This document shows positions 1 through 13,450 of a stretch of 64,000 nucleotides of DNA, piece after piece (the stretch's first letter is position 1; each line of letters begins with the position of its first letter). The position numbers were made by a program, and so were the translations under genes. The notes beneath the pieces were generated by a model that made no database searches, was not told the DNA's origin, and saw only the letters and a list, made by a program, of their open reading frames with translations. Source of the stretch: Eudromia elegans (lineage: Eukaryota; Chordata; Aves; Tinamiformes; Tinamidae); the NCBI GenBank assembly GCA_003342815.1, contig PTEX01000135.1:372001-436000 (forward strand), written 5' to 3'.

Positions 1-3000
1 TAATTACATTCTCAGGTGAGAGACTCCTCTTATTTATCTTTCATTACACTTATCTGTGCTTTTGCTGAGAACCCAAAAGCACTATTGTTTTTTATCAGCT
101 AAAATATTGTTGCACCTGAATTTTCAAGTTCCAAGGGGAAAAGAATAACTAAGAAAGGATCTTCTCATGATCTGAGCTGTTTCACACAGCCACAACCCAT
201 GGAAAGGTATATGGCGATATCACAGCAGCATGAGGTTTCTCTTTGAGAATTCACTTACAAGTAGTGGCAATTAAGGCATAAACACTTTAATCACTTCCAA
301 CACAGCCAAATACAAACTAAGTTTTAAATCTCTGTCTTACAGAACATCTAGGTTAATATAACACAACTTTAATGCACAGCACTTGACCAAGTAGTTCAAC
401 AAATTTTCTTTAGTCATTATAAGTATTTTCAGTACAATGATACAAAAAGCAGTTTATTTCCAAGCTCCTACCAGCAACCATGACTCTAATATCCAGCATA
501 AGGAACATGCAGTCCAAAATTACCCACTTGGTTCTAGTTCCACCCCATTACTCTTAATGGCTCTCTGTGTATTCCCCTAAGCAACTGCTTTGTTCCTGAT
601 AATCGGATCCATGGCAAAATGGAAAAAAAAAATACCATTGGGGAAAAAAAAGAAAAAAAAAAAAAGAAAAATGTTGACCCTTTTCCACTAAGTGGCAGGA
701 TTTTTCATATCAGTCTATCCTCTTTCCTCAGCTTAAATTGAGTCTATTTGCTTGCAGACTCGTCAAGATTGATTTACTTTTGCTTTTAGCAGCATTTACT
801 TACGTGACAAACACATCTGCAGCCCTTATACCTGCAATGTAGAACCTGGCCCACATTTTCCCAATACAAGTGGGCTTTTTGGAAAGATATCCTAGCACTT
901 GCCTTCACAAGAACTAGAGCAACTCTCACATTCAGCACCCGGTTACAGAACCCACCTTCATTGTGTGCTCTCATGCAGCGACACAGGGGCCCCTACTATG
1001 AGAATCAGGTTAGGGGCTGCCTCCAAACCAGGACTACCTGATTTGAAACATCAGTTTATAGTGTTTTGACAGGGACAACACAAAGCACTAAAATCCTTCA
1101 TGAGGAAGAGCAACAAATAACAAAGATATTGTCTTGAAAAAAGCACTGAACAATGCACATTTTGGAATCTATATTTTAAATATCTTTAGACATTTTGATA
1201 AATGATAACCTCTCATGCCTCAAACATATATATTGCCTTTCAGTTAGAGTACAGTGTCTTGAGCTGAAGTTCAGAAAATCAGAGTTAGCAGTGGTCTGCG
1301 GAAGGTTCTACTTTAGACACATAGGGGGAAAGTAGAAAAGGTAGAGTTAAAGCCTAGCATCAGCTGATCTGAAACTGGACTCTTCTCTTACAGGTGTCTG
1401 GCCAATGTGTTTTGAGAAGAATCTGCAACGAGCTTAAGTCGCCTGCCTCAAACAAACAATTTGTTTTTTGTTGTTGTTTTGTTTTTTTTTTTAATCTTCT
1501 GCATAGTAAGTGTTTAAGACTGTCATTATGAGATTTTCTTATCTCTCTCAGCTCATGCATCCATACCTTTCCCTCTCTCAAAAATCAAACTGGCAGTCCC
1601 ATGCAAGTAACCAAAGTCTTTTTGCTTAGTTTTCTTTTTTTTCTTCCTTTCTCACACACAGTCTCCAGGCAGAAAAAAGTCTGAGCAGTCCAGGGCTCCC
1701 CTATACAAGCTCTGCACATTGTATTTCACTCTCACAGGGCTACAAAGCATTGCTTAATATCTCACCACAAACTGCAGCGTAACAAATAAAGACAAGAGAG
1801 ATGCTGGAACCAAAATGTAGCAGGGCTATTTTGGCAAGCACAAAGATGTCAGAGGAACCCCTTTCCCTGATTCTTACTGTGAATTAAGACTCCTAACTGT
1901 CTACCAAGTTAACAAGCCAAAGCAAGAAGCATAAAAAAAAAAAAGTTTCTTCTACACATACCTCTATTTTCATTCTGCTGTGTTAAAATGATTTCACATA
2001 TGTGAGCAGACCTGGTTCAAAACAGACACAAGCTGATGATTTGGTGAGAAAGATGCTGCCATTCCTGCACATCCTCCTTGCAGGGTCGAGACTTTAAAGC
2101 TGAGGCCACTTGTCTGAGCTCAGCCTCTGGACTGCACTGTGCAGGGCATGGGAGTAAGGAGTAATTTTAAAGCAACCACATTAAGTCCTATCTTAAAGAA
2201 ATCTATTATGGCATTTTAAAGTTTCAAAGAAGAACTTCTTTTTAATGTGTATTAAAACTCCTGTTCCCTTTACAGAAATAAGCAGCTGAGAGAAAAAAGA
2301 AATGGGCTCTGAAATGTTTAGCCTTCTCATGGGTTTAGCCTTAATAAAACTGTGCTGAGTTAGTGCTGAATTGTCTGTGTTCTGGAAGGCTCTCCATCAG
2401 TGATACGGCACAAGGAAGTACCATTTACTCCACAGAAGAAACCCACAGCAGCTGAACCAGCAGCAAGACCCAAGGAACACAGGACAAAATGATTCACCCT
2501 GTGTGAATCCGGAGCACAGCCACGGAGCTGCACTTGCTGAGCGTGCTCCTTGTCCTGCTGTTACACTGAACAAGGAAATCAATAACATCCAAGAAGGTGA
2601 GAAAGGAGGCACGAGCTCAGGAGGCTGAGCTGATTACCCTTTCTTGCAAGGGAACAACATATTCCATTTGCTCTCCTTCTCCCTCCAGCATTTAAAATGC
2701 CTCATTACAGAGGATGCTCCAAAACACCTGAATACACTGAGGGAATGATGCAGTGCAGGGCCCCTCTCTGGAGCCCTGTGCAACAGCTCAGCTGCTCACA
2801 CTGCAGCTTCTGGTCATCAGGATTAAACCAGCATTTAAAACATACAAATGAGAACTGCCTGCATGCTCCAGAGTGCAACAGTAATTCCTAACATAAAGCT
2901 ATTAAGAAATCATACAGCTATGAAACATCTAAATGGATAAACATCTTGATACTTGCACAACAAAACTTGGGACTTAAGGCAAAAAATAAGAAAAAAAAGA

Positions 3001-4712
3001 ATACTGTTCAACAGTATTTATATCTTCTGAGAAAGCCAAGTGGAGTGAAATAAGAAGAGCAGAGATGGAGACAGATGTCCCCATGAGATGTTTGCCATAG
3101 ATGAGAAAGACACTATTTCACTGTAAACAGAGCTAGTGTTAACAGTGTTATTCTTGTCATATTACATAACCCTACTAAGGTATCTATTCAACAGTTGTTC
3201 AGAATATGTTCTTTTCAAGCCTTCCTCCTCTTCCCCCACTCTTTAATCTTTGGAACGCTTATACTTGCAATCCTAGTTTAAGGGAGCCTTCTTCTACAGC
3301 CATCGAATCCCACTGACTCACTCGGAGTTTCCCCACACATCTTAGTCATTCATGTAACATTTCATATTTAAAAATATGCATATATACACTTAAACACAGG
3401 ATTAACTAGAAAACTAGGAAAAATTCTGTGAGAATTTAAGATTTCTAAATCAATGCATCTCATTTATTCCAAGTATTCAAATATTTCAACCACCTAACAG
3501 CGTGATAACAAAGATACACAACTATCAATTAGAAAGATTCTCTAAAATTGGCTGCTCTACAGAACAATAATAAAGATATAAAATGTCTCCTAGAATGACA
3601 AGACCAAGGAAGAAAATATTTCAAGCTTATACTCATAACAAGAAGAAGAAACTAATAGAATGGTTAGATGGATTTGGTTATTAAAAAATAAAAAGGTGTT
3701 CTCTGACAATGAGTGGAACTCAGTAAGCAAATTGTATTTCACATGAGTAAGGATATTCACCAATAGTTATGGTGAATCTAAGGACTAAATATTACTGCAG
3801 ACAAATTCTAATCCTTCTTCCTAAGGAGGAAACAGTGCAGTAAACAAATACAAAATTCTCATGTGCCTCTACAGTAGCGTCTGCTTTTCCTCATTATTTT
3901 TTCTGAGCAACAGAAGAGTCAAAGATGTCAAATACCTTATTTATCCTCCAAACTTCTCATGAATAGCACAGTACATAGAAGTGTTTTGTCTTTAACTCCT
4001 TCCTCACTGATAGAATAAAAGTAAAATCCTCGCAAGAGGCAAATAAGCAACGCAGTAATAAAATGAACCTCAGTAACAAATTAGAAACTAGTCAAAGCAT
4101 TATTTTTAATACTCATTAATACCCATTAAAATATAAAATAATAATACATTAGGTATAAATAATACATTCAAAAACAAATATTCAAAATCAAATGCTCTGA
4201 ATTTCCATGCTAGGAGTGGTGCTTAACTTTTCATGCTCTAAAACAAGACAGGCTTACAAGTGATGAAGAAGCACAAAGAAGAGAGACTGCATAGATTAGC
4301 AGACTGAGAAATTGCTGGAAGACCGGCCACAGATCAATGAATGGATGACAGAAGAATCCTCAGTCTACAGTATGGGCAAACGCAAACTAGAAGAAAAAAC
4401 TCTTACCAGCAGTCACCAACAAAACTGAGAGCATTTGAATACCTAGTGCTATGAAATTCTCCTGCAAAAAATAAAACTAAATGGGTTTGCGTCCATTGAA
4501 GCTGTTACCTTGGCTCAGTATATTGCTTGTATATGACGACTCAGTAGTTAATCTCTCTAGTTCTTCATCTAGGGATCTTTAATATGTTTTCAATCTAATT
4601 TTAATTTGTTAGAGAGGAAAAAAATGCAATGAACTTTCTCCTCAAGGCTAAATTAAACTTCTCTTATGTGGGTATCGTGAAGCATAAAGGCAGGAGAAAC
4701 AGTTGCTCCATT

Positions 4713-4745
4713 AAAAAAAAAGAAAAAGCTTTTTTTTTTTTTTTT
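4713..4745. repeat. A-run / T-run foldback
   Basis: An A9-G-A5 tract followed at once by GC and 16 T forms a near-perfect inverted repeat around AGCT. Confidence 0.8.
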
Positions 4746-7700
4746 AAAAGACAGGCAACAAGTTTTTTCCAGTGGTTTGCCAGAGCACTATAAATGCACA
4801 CTGTTTACCAAGGCCATGTTTTTTCAGTAAGAAATGATCCACTGTGAAACACTTGCACGCGCAGAGCTTTTGTACCGTCCCTGCCGCCCGGTGGCTGAGC
4901 GAGCCACCCGCTGAGCAGGCAGCTCAGGAAGGGGTCAGCAGAGCTCGCGAGGTCGGTGCCCTTCGCAGCAAGGGAAGGGCTGCGAGGCTGTGCTGAGGTG
5001 GGAGGGGGCTGACTGGAGGAGTTACCTTTGATCTGGACACTATCACAAATCAAGACCACTAGGAAAACTGAGCCAACTTCTTAGATTTTTGCATGGCTCT
5101 TGAGAGCTGGAAGTAAGCCCTAGCTTAGACAGAGGTTTCAAGAGACATCACAACACTTTCTCTTCCTGCAGACTTTAAAAGTGTGGGGCAGCCGCACACT
5201 GTGATGTACCCAGGGGTCCCCATCTGGGGATGATGCAGGCTGGTCCCTGGCTGGAGCACTCCAGGCTCCCATTCAGTTTGTGTCACAAAGAAGCTCACTT
5301 TGAGTCTGCAGGTCTGTCCGTTCAGTTTGCTATACCTCAGCATCCCAGTAGTACAATGAGGTTGACAGTATTTATATTATCTCACCAATTATGGCAGTAC
5401 TTACGGATCTTGCAAGATAAACATATCATATCCCACACAAGAGCCAAGGTACTTCAATATTGAAATGTCATATATGTATATCCCATAGTTATGCTTAATG
5501 CTACATTTTGCCAACAGTGTATGGTCCTCTGAACACAACAGCATCTACCGATAGCCTTGAATAAACCTGTGCCCTGGTTATGCTCAGATCAGACAGAACT
5601 GCTGCTACTACTGAGGTAGCTCTCAGACAGCCGCCCAAGGGCCACAGACCAGCCCACCTAGAGGCTGGAGGCTCTGGGCTGGAAGGGCTGGTGTGGCTAC
5701 CAGTAGACCCTACTCTCCCAACTCTTGCCCCAGCAGCTTTGAGAAGAAAATATCTCAGCCTCCCCAAGGAAGAGGGAAGGCCTCCACATTCCACTTTCAT
5801 CCTTCCATGACTTCCGCTTCACTCCCACACTTACATTTTGCCCCTTTCCCCAAAGCTAACTTAGCTTCCCAAAGGTAATGGGCAGACTTATTTCACCACT
5901 ATCAACAGCTGTGGCACAAGCAAAAACTTGTAAAGAGTAAAATGCAGAAAGAACAGGAATGCCCCCTGCCTCATCTGCCCTGTCTGCCTCTGTTTTGGTA
6001 TCTCACTTGCACTGGTGGCTTGGGAGATGGGGTACATGAGCTTTCCTCCAAGGTTCAAAGGAACCTTTTTCTCTATGTGTCTAAAACAACAGAACTCAAG
6101 TCTATAACTTGAAAAATCTATCCCATGTTTTTCCCCCACTGTGAACTTCAAACATTCAGCTGTAAGGGAGAAAACTTCTCACAGAGAGCAGTAAGAAAGC
6201 AAAAGAGGTTGAAAGCAAAGACTAGAGGATCCTAACTGCGAGTTAGTGGTGCCTCCCCAGAACGAACACATGAAGACGGCCTTTGAGAATTTACTCATTA
6301 GTCACTGGACTGTCCTTTCACTCATGTGAAATAAGAACACCTGGTCTGGACCTTTCTGAAGGCACGTCTAGGTTCTGCAAATTGAACAAGGGTGACTTCT
6401 ATTTTACTTTCAAAAACACTGCATCTCATCCTGCAAGGACTACATCACCAGTTAAGCTAATCAGCATCAGCTTATTTTATGATGCTGTCTCCAGCAGAGA
6501 AAGCTGCAGCAACAGATCTGAAAAAAGCAGTAACTGATGCAGTGCCATGATTGCCTATCAACTGCAGAAGGAAACAAATACAGTCATGTTATTTTAGTTT
6601 TTTTCTCATTCATCCAATCACTCCTTGCTTTCTACTTCTTAACTCTGGGGAAAGGAGAAGAGCAGCAAATAAAACTGACCTAGATGAACACTCAATACCC
6701 AGGTTAACACTGCTACCTAAGATGAAAGCAATCATGGCAAGGACTCTCTTCTTTTCAGGAAAGTATTAAGACGCCAAGCTTAACCCCTGCAACACAGAGG
6801 CAGTTAAGATTTTTTTCTAAAATAGCAAAGATAGCTGTAGCTTAGCAACCTGGCTCTTCTTTGAGCAGAAAGTTGATTTTCATAGCACCTTGTTTATCAC
6901 TGAAAGCTCTGACAAGCCTCCACCTCACTTTATGTAACCGTCTGGGGGAGTGCCAGATTAGATTTGGGATCCTGTCAGAGAGGGACTTTTCCCATGAACA
7001 CGAATGATGCAAAGTTATTTTTAAAATAGCATCTGAAATGCTCTTTGTGTCTATTGAATGCTCTTCAAATACTCAGTGTGAGCAGCCATCAGTCTGACAG
7101 GACAGATCTATCCGCCTGCCCTCCATTCCAGGAAGTACTAGCTGTATATCCAAGTACTAACGAGAGATGCTCCCCTAACTCCAAGACCATTTACTTAGCC
7201 CAGGATTTGATACAGTATTTGGTAACTATATTAATTTGACCTGGTTACTGCTATGAGGAAGTATATCCTACTTTGAGTGTTTCTCTTATCATATCTTGGA
7301 TGAAATTCATAGCTTCAAGGATGATGATTACTTTCAAATTAAAAGTTAAATTTATTCTGCAAACTCATCTCAGTATGAAATCACATCATCATCATATCAC
7401 TGCCTTTTTTTTCCTCCAACAAATTTTCTCATTTTGAATACATTTTTTCCCTAGTCAATACAGCAGAAAATACCCCTATTCAGTAATAACTCCCTTCAGT
7501 CTTTCTACCTTTCCAGGTTTTGGTTGCCCGCAGCATTAGGTACAATAAAATGCAATAGTTCAAGATACTCTGGTCAGTTAAACAACCACCGTTCATTTCT
7601 TTTCCTTCATCAATTGGCTGTTTGTGCCAACTAAATACGCACACAGCAGGTATAGGTATTTTTGTACATACACAGACATACGCACATTATACACAGACAG

Positions 7701-10700
7701 AAATGCAGCTTTTCTGTTTACTCTGCCTCTCTCATTCCTTCTAGATATTTTTGCACTCTGTCATTTATGGAATACTCCTGAAGCCCAAAGGGACATCAGC
7801 TGAGCCTGCCTCGCCTTACAAGCTGTTGGCAGCCTCATTAGGGACAGGGAACAGGCTGAAATCTGCTGCAGTTTGCACAGGCTGCTGCTGGGAAGAGCTT
7901 GATGGGCTGCGCTCAGACACCCTACGCTCCTCCCAGCCTCGATTTTATTGCTGGTGTCTCAACAAGGATTCTCAAGTCATTACTAGAAGTGCCAGCAGCT
8001 GCTGCCAGCATGTACAGAAAGTGTAATCCAGTATGCTAGAAGAAAAATCTTAAGGGATTCAAATCTGCAGGTTTTCTTTCCCCTCACAATGAGTCTTTCC
8101 TGTACAAAGAAAATTTCAGACTTGTTATTAGGTAGCCATATTTATTTTCAGAATTATCTGCCTCATTTTCCTCTCTGCCCTATTTGTTTTAATTCTTTCT
8201 AATCCTGCAGATACTACCCGCCCTGCCCATGATAGCCTCCCCAAATTCCCCTGCCCACATATTTTGCTCCCTGCTTGAGTGCCAGGGTAGGGGACAATAG
8301 AGAATACAGCTCTCCATGCTCCACCCTGAGCCACCTGCACTTCCAGGGCTTAGGAGAAGAGCACCTATGCACAGCCCCAAACAGGCAGGGCCCTTCGCCT
8401 GGTGCCAGCCCTGGAAGGAGGGTTGCCCCAGCATGCTCCCCAGGACTCACCAAGCCTGGGTGCACCACAGCAGGGCACTACAGGGAAGCTGTGGCCTGGT
8501 GGCACAGCCTATAGTGACCACATGATGGGCAAGTGCAGACAAGTGATCACGTGTGCAGAGTGAGAGCAGTCGCAGACGGTACCGTGCGCCTGTCGCTGCT
8601 GGACCAGAGGAAGACTAATGGGGCTGGAGCAGTCACTGTACCACACTGCACCTCGGATTTAACCCTACAGCTCTAATGTGCATCTGGGTTTTTCAGTTCT
8701 GTTATACTTCTGGCTTTGCTTTCAGCTTTATTATAGCCTCTTACTCCCAAAAAGTTCTCATACTTGTGAAATGATGCTCTCTCGGGTTCAGCACAACTAA
8801 CCCAGGAATCTGAAAGAATGCTGGACACAATCCCTTGGAGTGTTTCATCTCCTTCCTTTCTGGTTGCTACAGAACAAGGAAAGAAGAAAAAAAAATGAAA
8901 AAATACAGCTCAAAGACTTTGACCACAGCTGCAGTTTGGCTTCACTGCATGATGCCTCCTGTGGCTTTCTGCCTAATCCAATCAGGCAGTTTCCGGTCAT
9001 CCTACAGTCAGAGGACATTCTTGCTCTCAGTTCATCCAGGCTGTTGTGATACCAGGGATATATAAGCCCTAGGCACAAACTAGAATGAATCAGGAGGAAA
9101 CACGACATTAAACAAGTAATTTAGGCAGTCAACTTAAAAATGAGGTTACAGTCTCTGTACCCCAAAATTGCTTGTGTTGAGTGCAAAATATATAAAGCAA
9201 GATAAATCATAGGTGGAAGTTATAGGAAGAACAAGATGTCTAAACACTTTGTGTATCTGCACCATAATATTCTTTAACTACCTAATCATACACTATTTTT
9301 CTTTCAAGCATGGATTAGCATTTTTTTCTCATTATACAATATTAGCATCTCCTCGTGACTCCATACTAGCAGCACAGGAATGCAGTACATTAGCAGAAAA
9401 AGAGAAACTTGTTGAAAAGTCAAATGCTGGTCCCATCCATTCCTTCCTCCTTGTTGTCTGGCCTCAGCACATACCCACCACTTGTTTCCTCTGTCCCAAG
9501 ATGTTTTCTTTCACTATAATGCACCTCAACTCATTTTTATCCAAATGATAAATACTTCAGGATTTCTCCTAAAGTAAAATTTGTCTGTGAACTGCACAGT
9601 AGATTTTAGCCACTGTAAAAAAAGATTGAAATACAATGCAAAATATAGTATGAAATAATGCAGAAAGCAATTTATAAACTTGGAATTAGTTTTTTCTTCT
9701 GTCTGTTCTATAAGTCTGTCCCTTCCCCTTCTCTACGGCACTTACAATTTCTTAGCATTACACATGGTAGAGAACATTTGGATCTCTGATACACTGGACT
9801 TTATGCCTCAGATTTAAGGATACTGGTACCTGGGCCTAGCAGCAAGGGTAGTTCAATGACACAGCTCTTAATGCCCAAGTCACCAAGCAAAACTACAAAG
9901 AGGAAGGTGGGTCTAACTTATAAACAAAACAGTTACTCCACTGAAAATCAAGAGATCTGCACTCTTGTCCTTGCCCTATTGAAGAGTTTGTAATCTGGGA
10001 CAAAACATTTCAGCATCAGCAGGTGCTTCTGTAGCTCTTAGATGGTAAAGGAGAGGATGGAGAACACTATTTCATCAGCATTTATAAGGCACACGGAGTG
10101 GACAGTAATAATGCACAACTATGTAATTTACCTTTGTTCTACAAAGTAGACTCCTATGAAACTAAGTGTGAAACACAGCACATGGGAGCGCTATCTGTAA
10201 AGACAGAGCAGAGGTCCCCATCAGGCTGAACTCTCCTGCAGTGGTGAGCACAGAGGTTGCTCCTCCACAGTCTCCAGCAATCTCCCACCCTTCCACTAAT
10301 GTTACCATGCAAGGCACCCAGCTTCTCTCCTCCTCAGACATAGTTTGGAAAAGTACGCCTGACAAGTTTCATTCTAGGAAAAGTCCATATTACCTATATA
10401 TCCTTCTTACAGCCATCAGACACATGGTGACTTTGCACTTTAAGTGCCATGGAGAAGGAAGCAGGGATGGCAGATGGTTACTCTGCACACAGACTGGAAA
10501 GCCATTAATAAGGCAGTGTTCACTTCCTAGCCCATGTTAGTAAGTGCTTAAGCTGTGGACATTAACTCATCTCAGATACACAGCATCATTCATTGAACAA
10601 TTTCTGTTCCAACAGTTACACATTCACATTTAAGCAGATCTAATGGAGAGATTCAGTTTGATATCAAGGAACTCACATCTAAACACTTACATCTAGGTGT

Positions 10701-13315
10701 AACTAGATGTCCAAATGCCTAATTACACAATGAAGGCCTAGGTAGTAAAATCAAGTAAAGCCTGCTGGAGCACCCAAGGAAATTCATACTTCTGGTGTCA
10801 ATGAAGAACTTCCACTATGGAACATACATTTTAATTCCTTGTTGCATCACAGGAACTCATTTATGAGCTACAGTATCACAGTAGGCTAACGAAAACAAAA
10901 AACAAACAGCTTTCCAATATGAAAAATAGAACATCTTTCATTGTATTAACAAACATAATACATCCTGTTCTCTACAGTATCACCAACCAGTTCTGGCACT
11001 GTAGTGACACATCAAGTAGGACTCAAAGTATAAAGTATTGTGTAAAAGCAGCATGGTGAGGACTCTCTACAGCAGTCTGTTACCTCTCAAGGACAAGGAA
11101 AACACGCTACGGAATGGACAGACAAAAAAAGACACAAGACAGTATAAATACATCTTGTAAATAAGAGTTCTGTAAAGATTACTTAATTTGGCACAAGGAG
11201 CTTTACAACACACATACAACTCCCAATATGAAAAACTGATCTACAGCATATGTTTTAAGTATAAGAGATGTTAATCACTGCCTCAACAGATAAGCAACAC
11301 CCATGACCTTCTGGATGGAGGACACTCAGGATTTTGAGAGCCCAGGGCTGTTTGGAAGCTTCTTCTATCAGCAGCACCAGGTCTCTGTGCCTGGCACGGG
11401 CTCCAGCCCAGCATTAGCAGCCCACATCAGGCACCTCCCAGTCACCTGTTTGACACACAGGAAAGGCTAAAACACAGACAGAAGATTTCCCAGCTTCCCC
11501 ATTGAAATATATACAAAGACTGTGGAATTAAAATATTTTTTGCTAGTCCTGCAGCTATTAAAGTCTTCTTCAGCATCCACTTTCCTAAATGACATTCCAC
11601 TTGCCTCATGTGCAATAATCAAGTGGAAAACAGATTTTATTAAGTGTCATACGCACAAGGAAAGCCCCTTTTCATATTCAGAGTGAATTCGCTTGAGAAA
11701 TAAAAACTAGCTTTTAGTCTTGCAAAAGTGAAGAGAGGAGAGTGATGAAAGGCTCTTTAGCAGCAATTTCTGGAGGAAGGGCGAAAAGCAGAGTGAGTCC
11801 CAGTTTGTTTGACACCGATATGATCTTCCTAAGATGTTACAGACGTGGTGCATGTTTTGGAGTCTATTACAGCAAATAGTGGCCATAATTTTGTCTTTGA
11901 ACGTGACACAAGGCAAGTCTGGTCCCACCCAGTAGGGTTGCCCCAAGAGTTAGAGAAGTCCACTACTTCATTATATTCATTTTACTTCTGTCTGGATTTT
12001 TCTTATTCTTGTCATAAGATTCTTCTTTTTCTTTTCTTCTTGGCTGCAGGAAGAGGTGCAACTTAGCACCCCAACCTTCTGGTGACATTTCAGCTTGTGC
12101 ATTTGTGCAAGGAACACTTGCAAAATACTACAATATAAAGTTCAGGATAACAAGAATACATTAGAGGCAGTGCTCACCAGATATCACAGAACACAGTATG
12201 TTCTTTGTGGAAGAAACATGTGATACAGAAAAAATTCTCCTCGAATTAGAATGCAAAGTTAATAATGAACCAATAAAGCAATAAAACCTCATTTCTATCT
12301 AAAGAAATACTTAAATTTAGGGGGTTTATTTAATAAATAAAATGCTTGATTTTACCTCTAGGAAAAAAATTCAAGTGAAAAAAGGTTTTAAAACAACTTA
12401 AATTTTTTCTTGCTCAAAAAAAATGGATTAAAACCAACTCTTCTCTAAATTCAGATTTACCTTTGATAAATGATTCTACTATGAAAAAACAGAAAAAAGT
12501 CTCCTGTCATATATATTTATATATAGCTGTCAACTTCTATTTTTTAACTCAGTATATATTAGTAAAGCTTTTTGAAAGAACATAAGCGCATAAGGTATAA
12601 GATTCACAGAAAACAAATTAGCGTCTTGAAAAACAGTATTATACTTAATAAAAAAAGAAAATCACTGAATGCATTTTGGTTTTAAAGTTTCATTGAATAT
12701 ATATATAACTGGCCAGGCCGAGTAATCTATGAGACAGTAACAGATGGAGCCAGATAGAGACCTTCGGAAGATAGAGGAAGCAGGAAGGAGGGGAACAGAA
12801 ACATTTAGCCAGCTCTGTCAACACATTGGCATTTCTACTAAATAAAAAGGAATTACGGCATCCAGTTCTCTATGATATTCGATGTAAGTTAGGCTTCAGA
12901 AAGCCTATGTTTCTTTCTGAATAAATACAAGTAGCATTTCAACTACTTTTGTTGCATTTCACAAGTCTATGCAGTCAAAAGCGTTGGACTCTCCTTACAA
13001 GACTATTTTATTTCTAAGTGTAAAATAGTGGTTTCTGTTTGACTTGCAAGCAGAACTTCATAAATCATTTCACGGATATCTTCGTCCCTCCAGCTAATTT
13101 CTGCACAATAAGCTAGATTCTGTTTTATTTAATGCCGATATTCCTTAAACAAGGGCATTATTAAAAATCAGGTATATCATTACACTCTGCACAGAAGGAT
13201 CTCTTCAGTCGATAAATCACATTTAAAGACTATAAAACCATGAGAATTTTTACTACACAAGATTATTTAGATCAGAAAGATGGTTCTTTTACTGAAGAGT
13301 AGCTCAGTTCCTTCA

Positions 13316-13324
13316 CACACTTAC
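13316..13324 (-). other. GPR158: Splice donor of GPR158 intron 2
   Basis: The minus strand reads TCTGAG|GTAAGTGTG, a near-consensus donor. Exon 2 ends on a complete Glu codon, so the next exon must start at a codon boundary. Confidence 0.9.
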
Positions 13325-13430
13325 CTCAGAACTGTTGAGATGACATTTGTGAGTTCCTGAAAACCACCCCTCGCTGGAACACTGGTCAATATCCACCTTC
13401 TGCAGATTTATGTCAACTTTAACAACACCT
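13325..13430 (-). CDS. GPR158: GPR158 (mGlyR) exon 2
   Basis: This 106-nt exon is too short to appear as a long open frame; I found it by matching protein and splice sites. On the minus strand a pyrimidine-rich tract ending TTTTTCAG precedes 13430. The first base A completes the Arg codon split with exon 1 (AG + A). Translation then runs GVVKVDINLQKVDIDQ, then CSSEGWFSGTHKCHLNSSE, and ends on a codon boundary at 13325 followed by donor GTAAGTGTG. This continues the receptor ectodomain between the Cache domain and the cysteine-rich EGF-like segment. It holds two cysteines (DQCSS, HKCHL), one sequon (N-S-S) and the Asp of KVD, which matches a reported glycine contact (codon 13412-13414). In the family the next exon should begin with Cys-Met-Pro; I could not find it at 1-13324, so it probably lies beyond the window. 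Confidence 0.93.
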
Positions 13431-13450
13431 CTGAAAAAGAAAAAACAGTC
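13431..13450 (-). other. GPR158: Splice acceptor of GPR158 intron 1
   Basis: On the minus strand this is a T-rich polypyrimidine tract ending in TTTTTCAG directly before exon 2. It gives the correct phase with the exon 1 donor. Confidence 0.9.

Larger units (their letters stand above)
1..13324 (-). other. GPR158: GPR158 intron 2, first 13.3 kb (incomplete)
   Basis: This stretch follows exon 2 on the minus strand. It is AT-rich, with scattered A/T homopolymers (A-rich at about 618-673, T-rich at about 1460-1494, a foldback A/T tract at 4713-4745) and a more GC-rich patch at about 4855-5010. I found no convincing GPR158 exon 3, no RNA gene and no clear transposon. All open frames are short and without family resemblance. 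The stretch is supported only by its position after a good donor. Confidence 0.75.

Noticed and set aside
786..974. Cys-rich minus-strand frame with splice-like edges (AG before, GTAAGT after a 28-nt core) as GPR158 exon 3
   Set aside because: The residues (CRYKGCRCVC) do not match the expected Cys-Met-Pro start or EGF-like segment, and the segment is too short.
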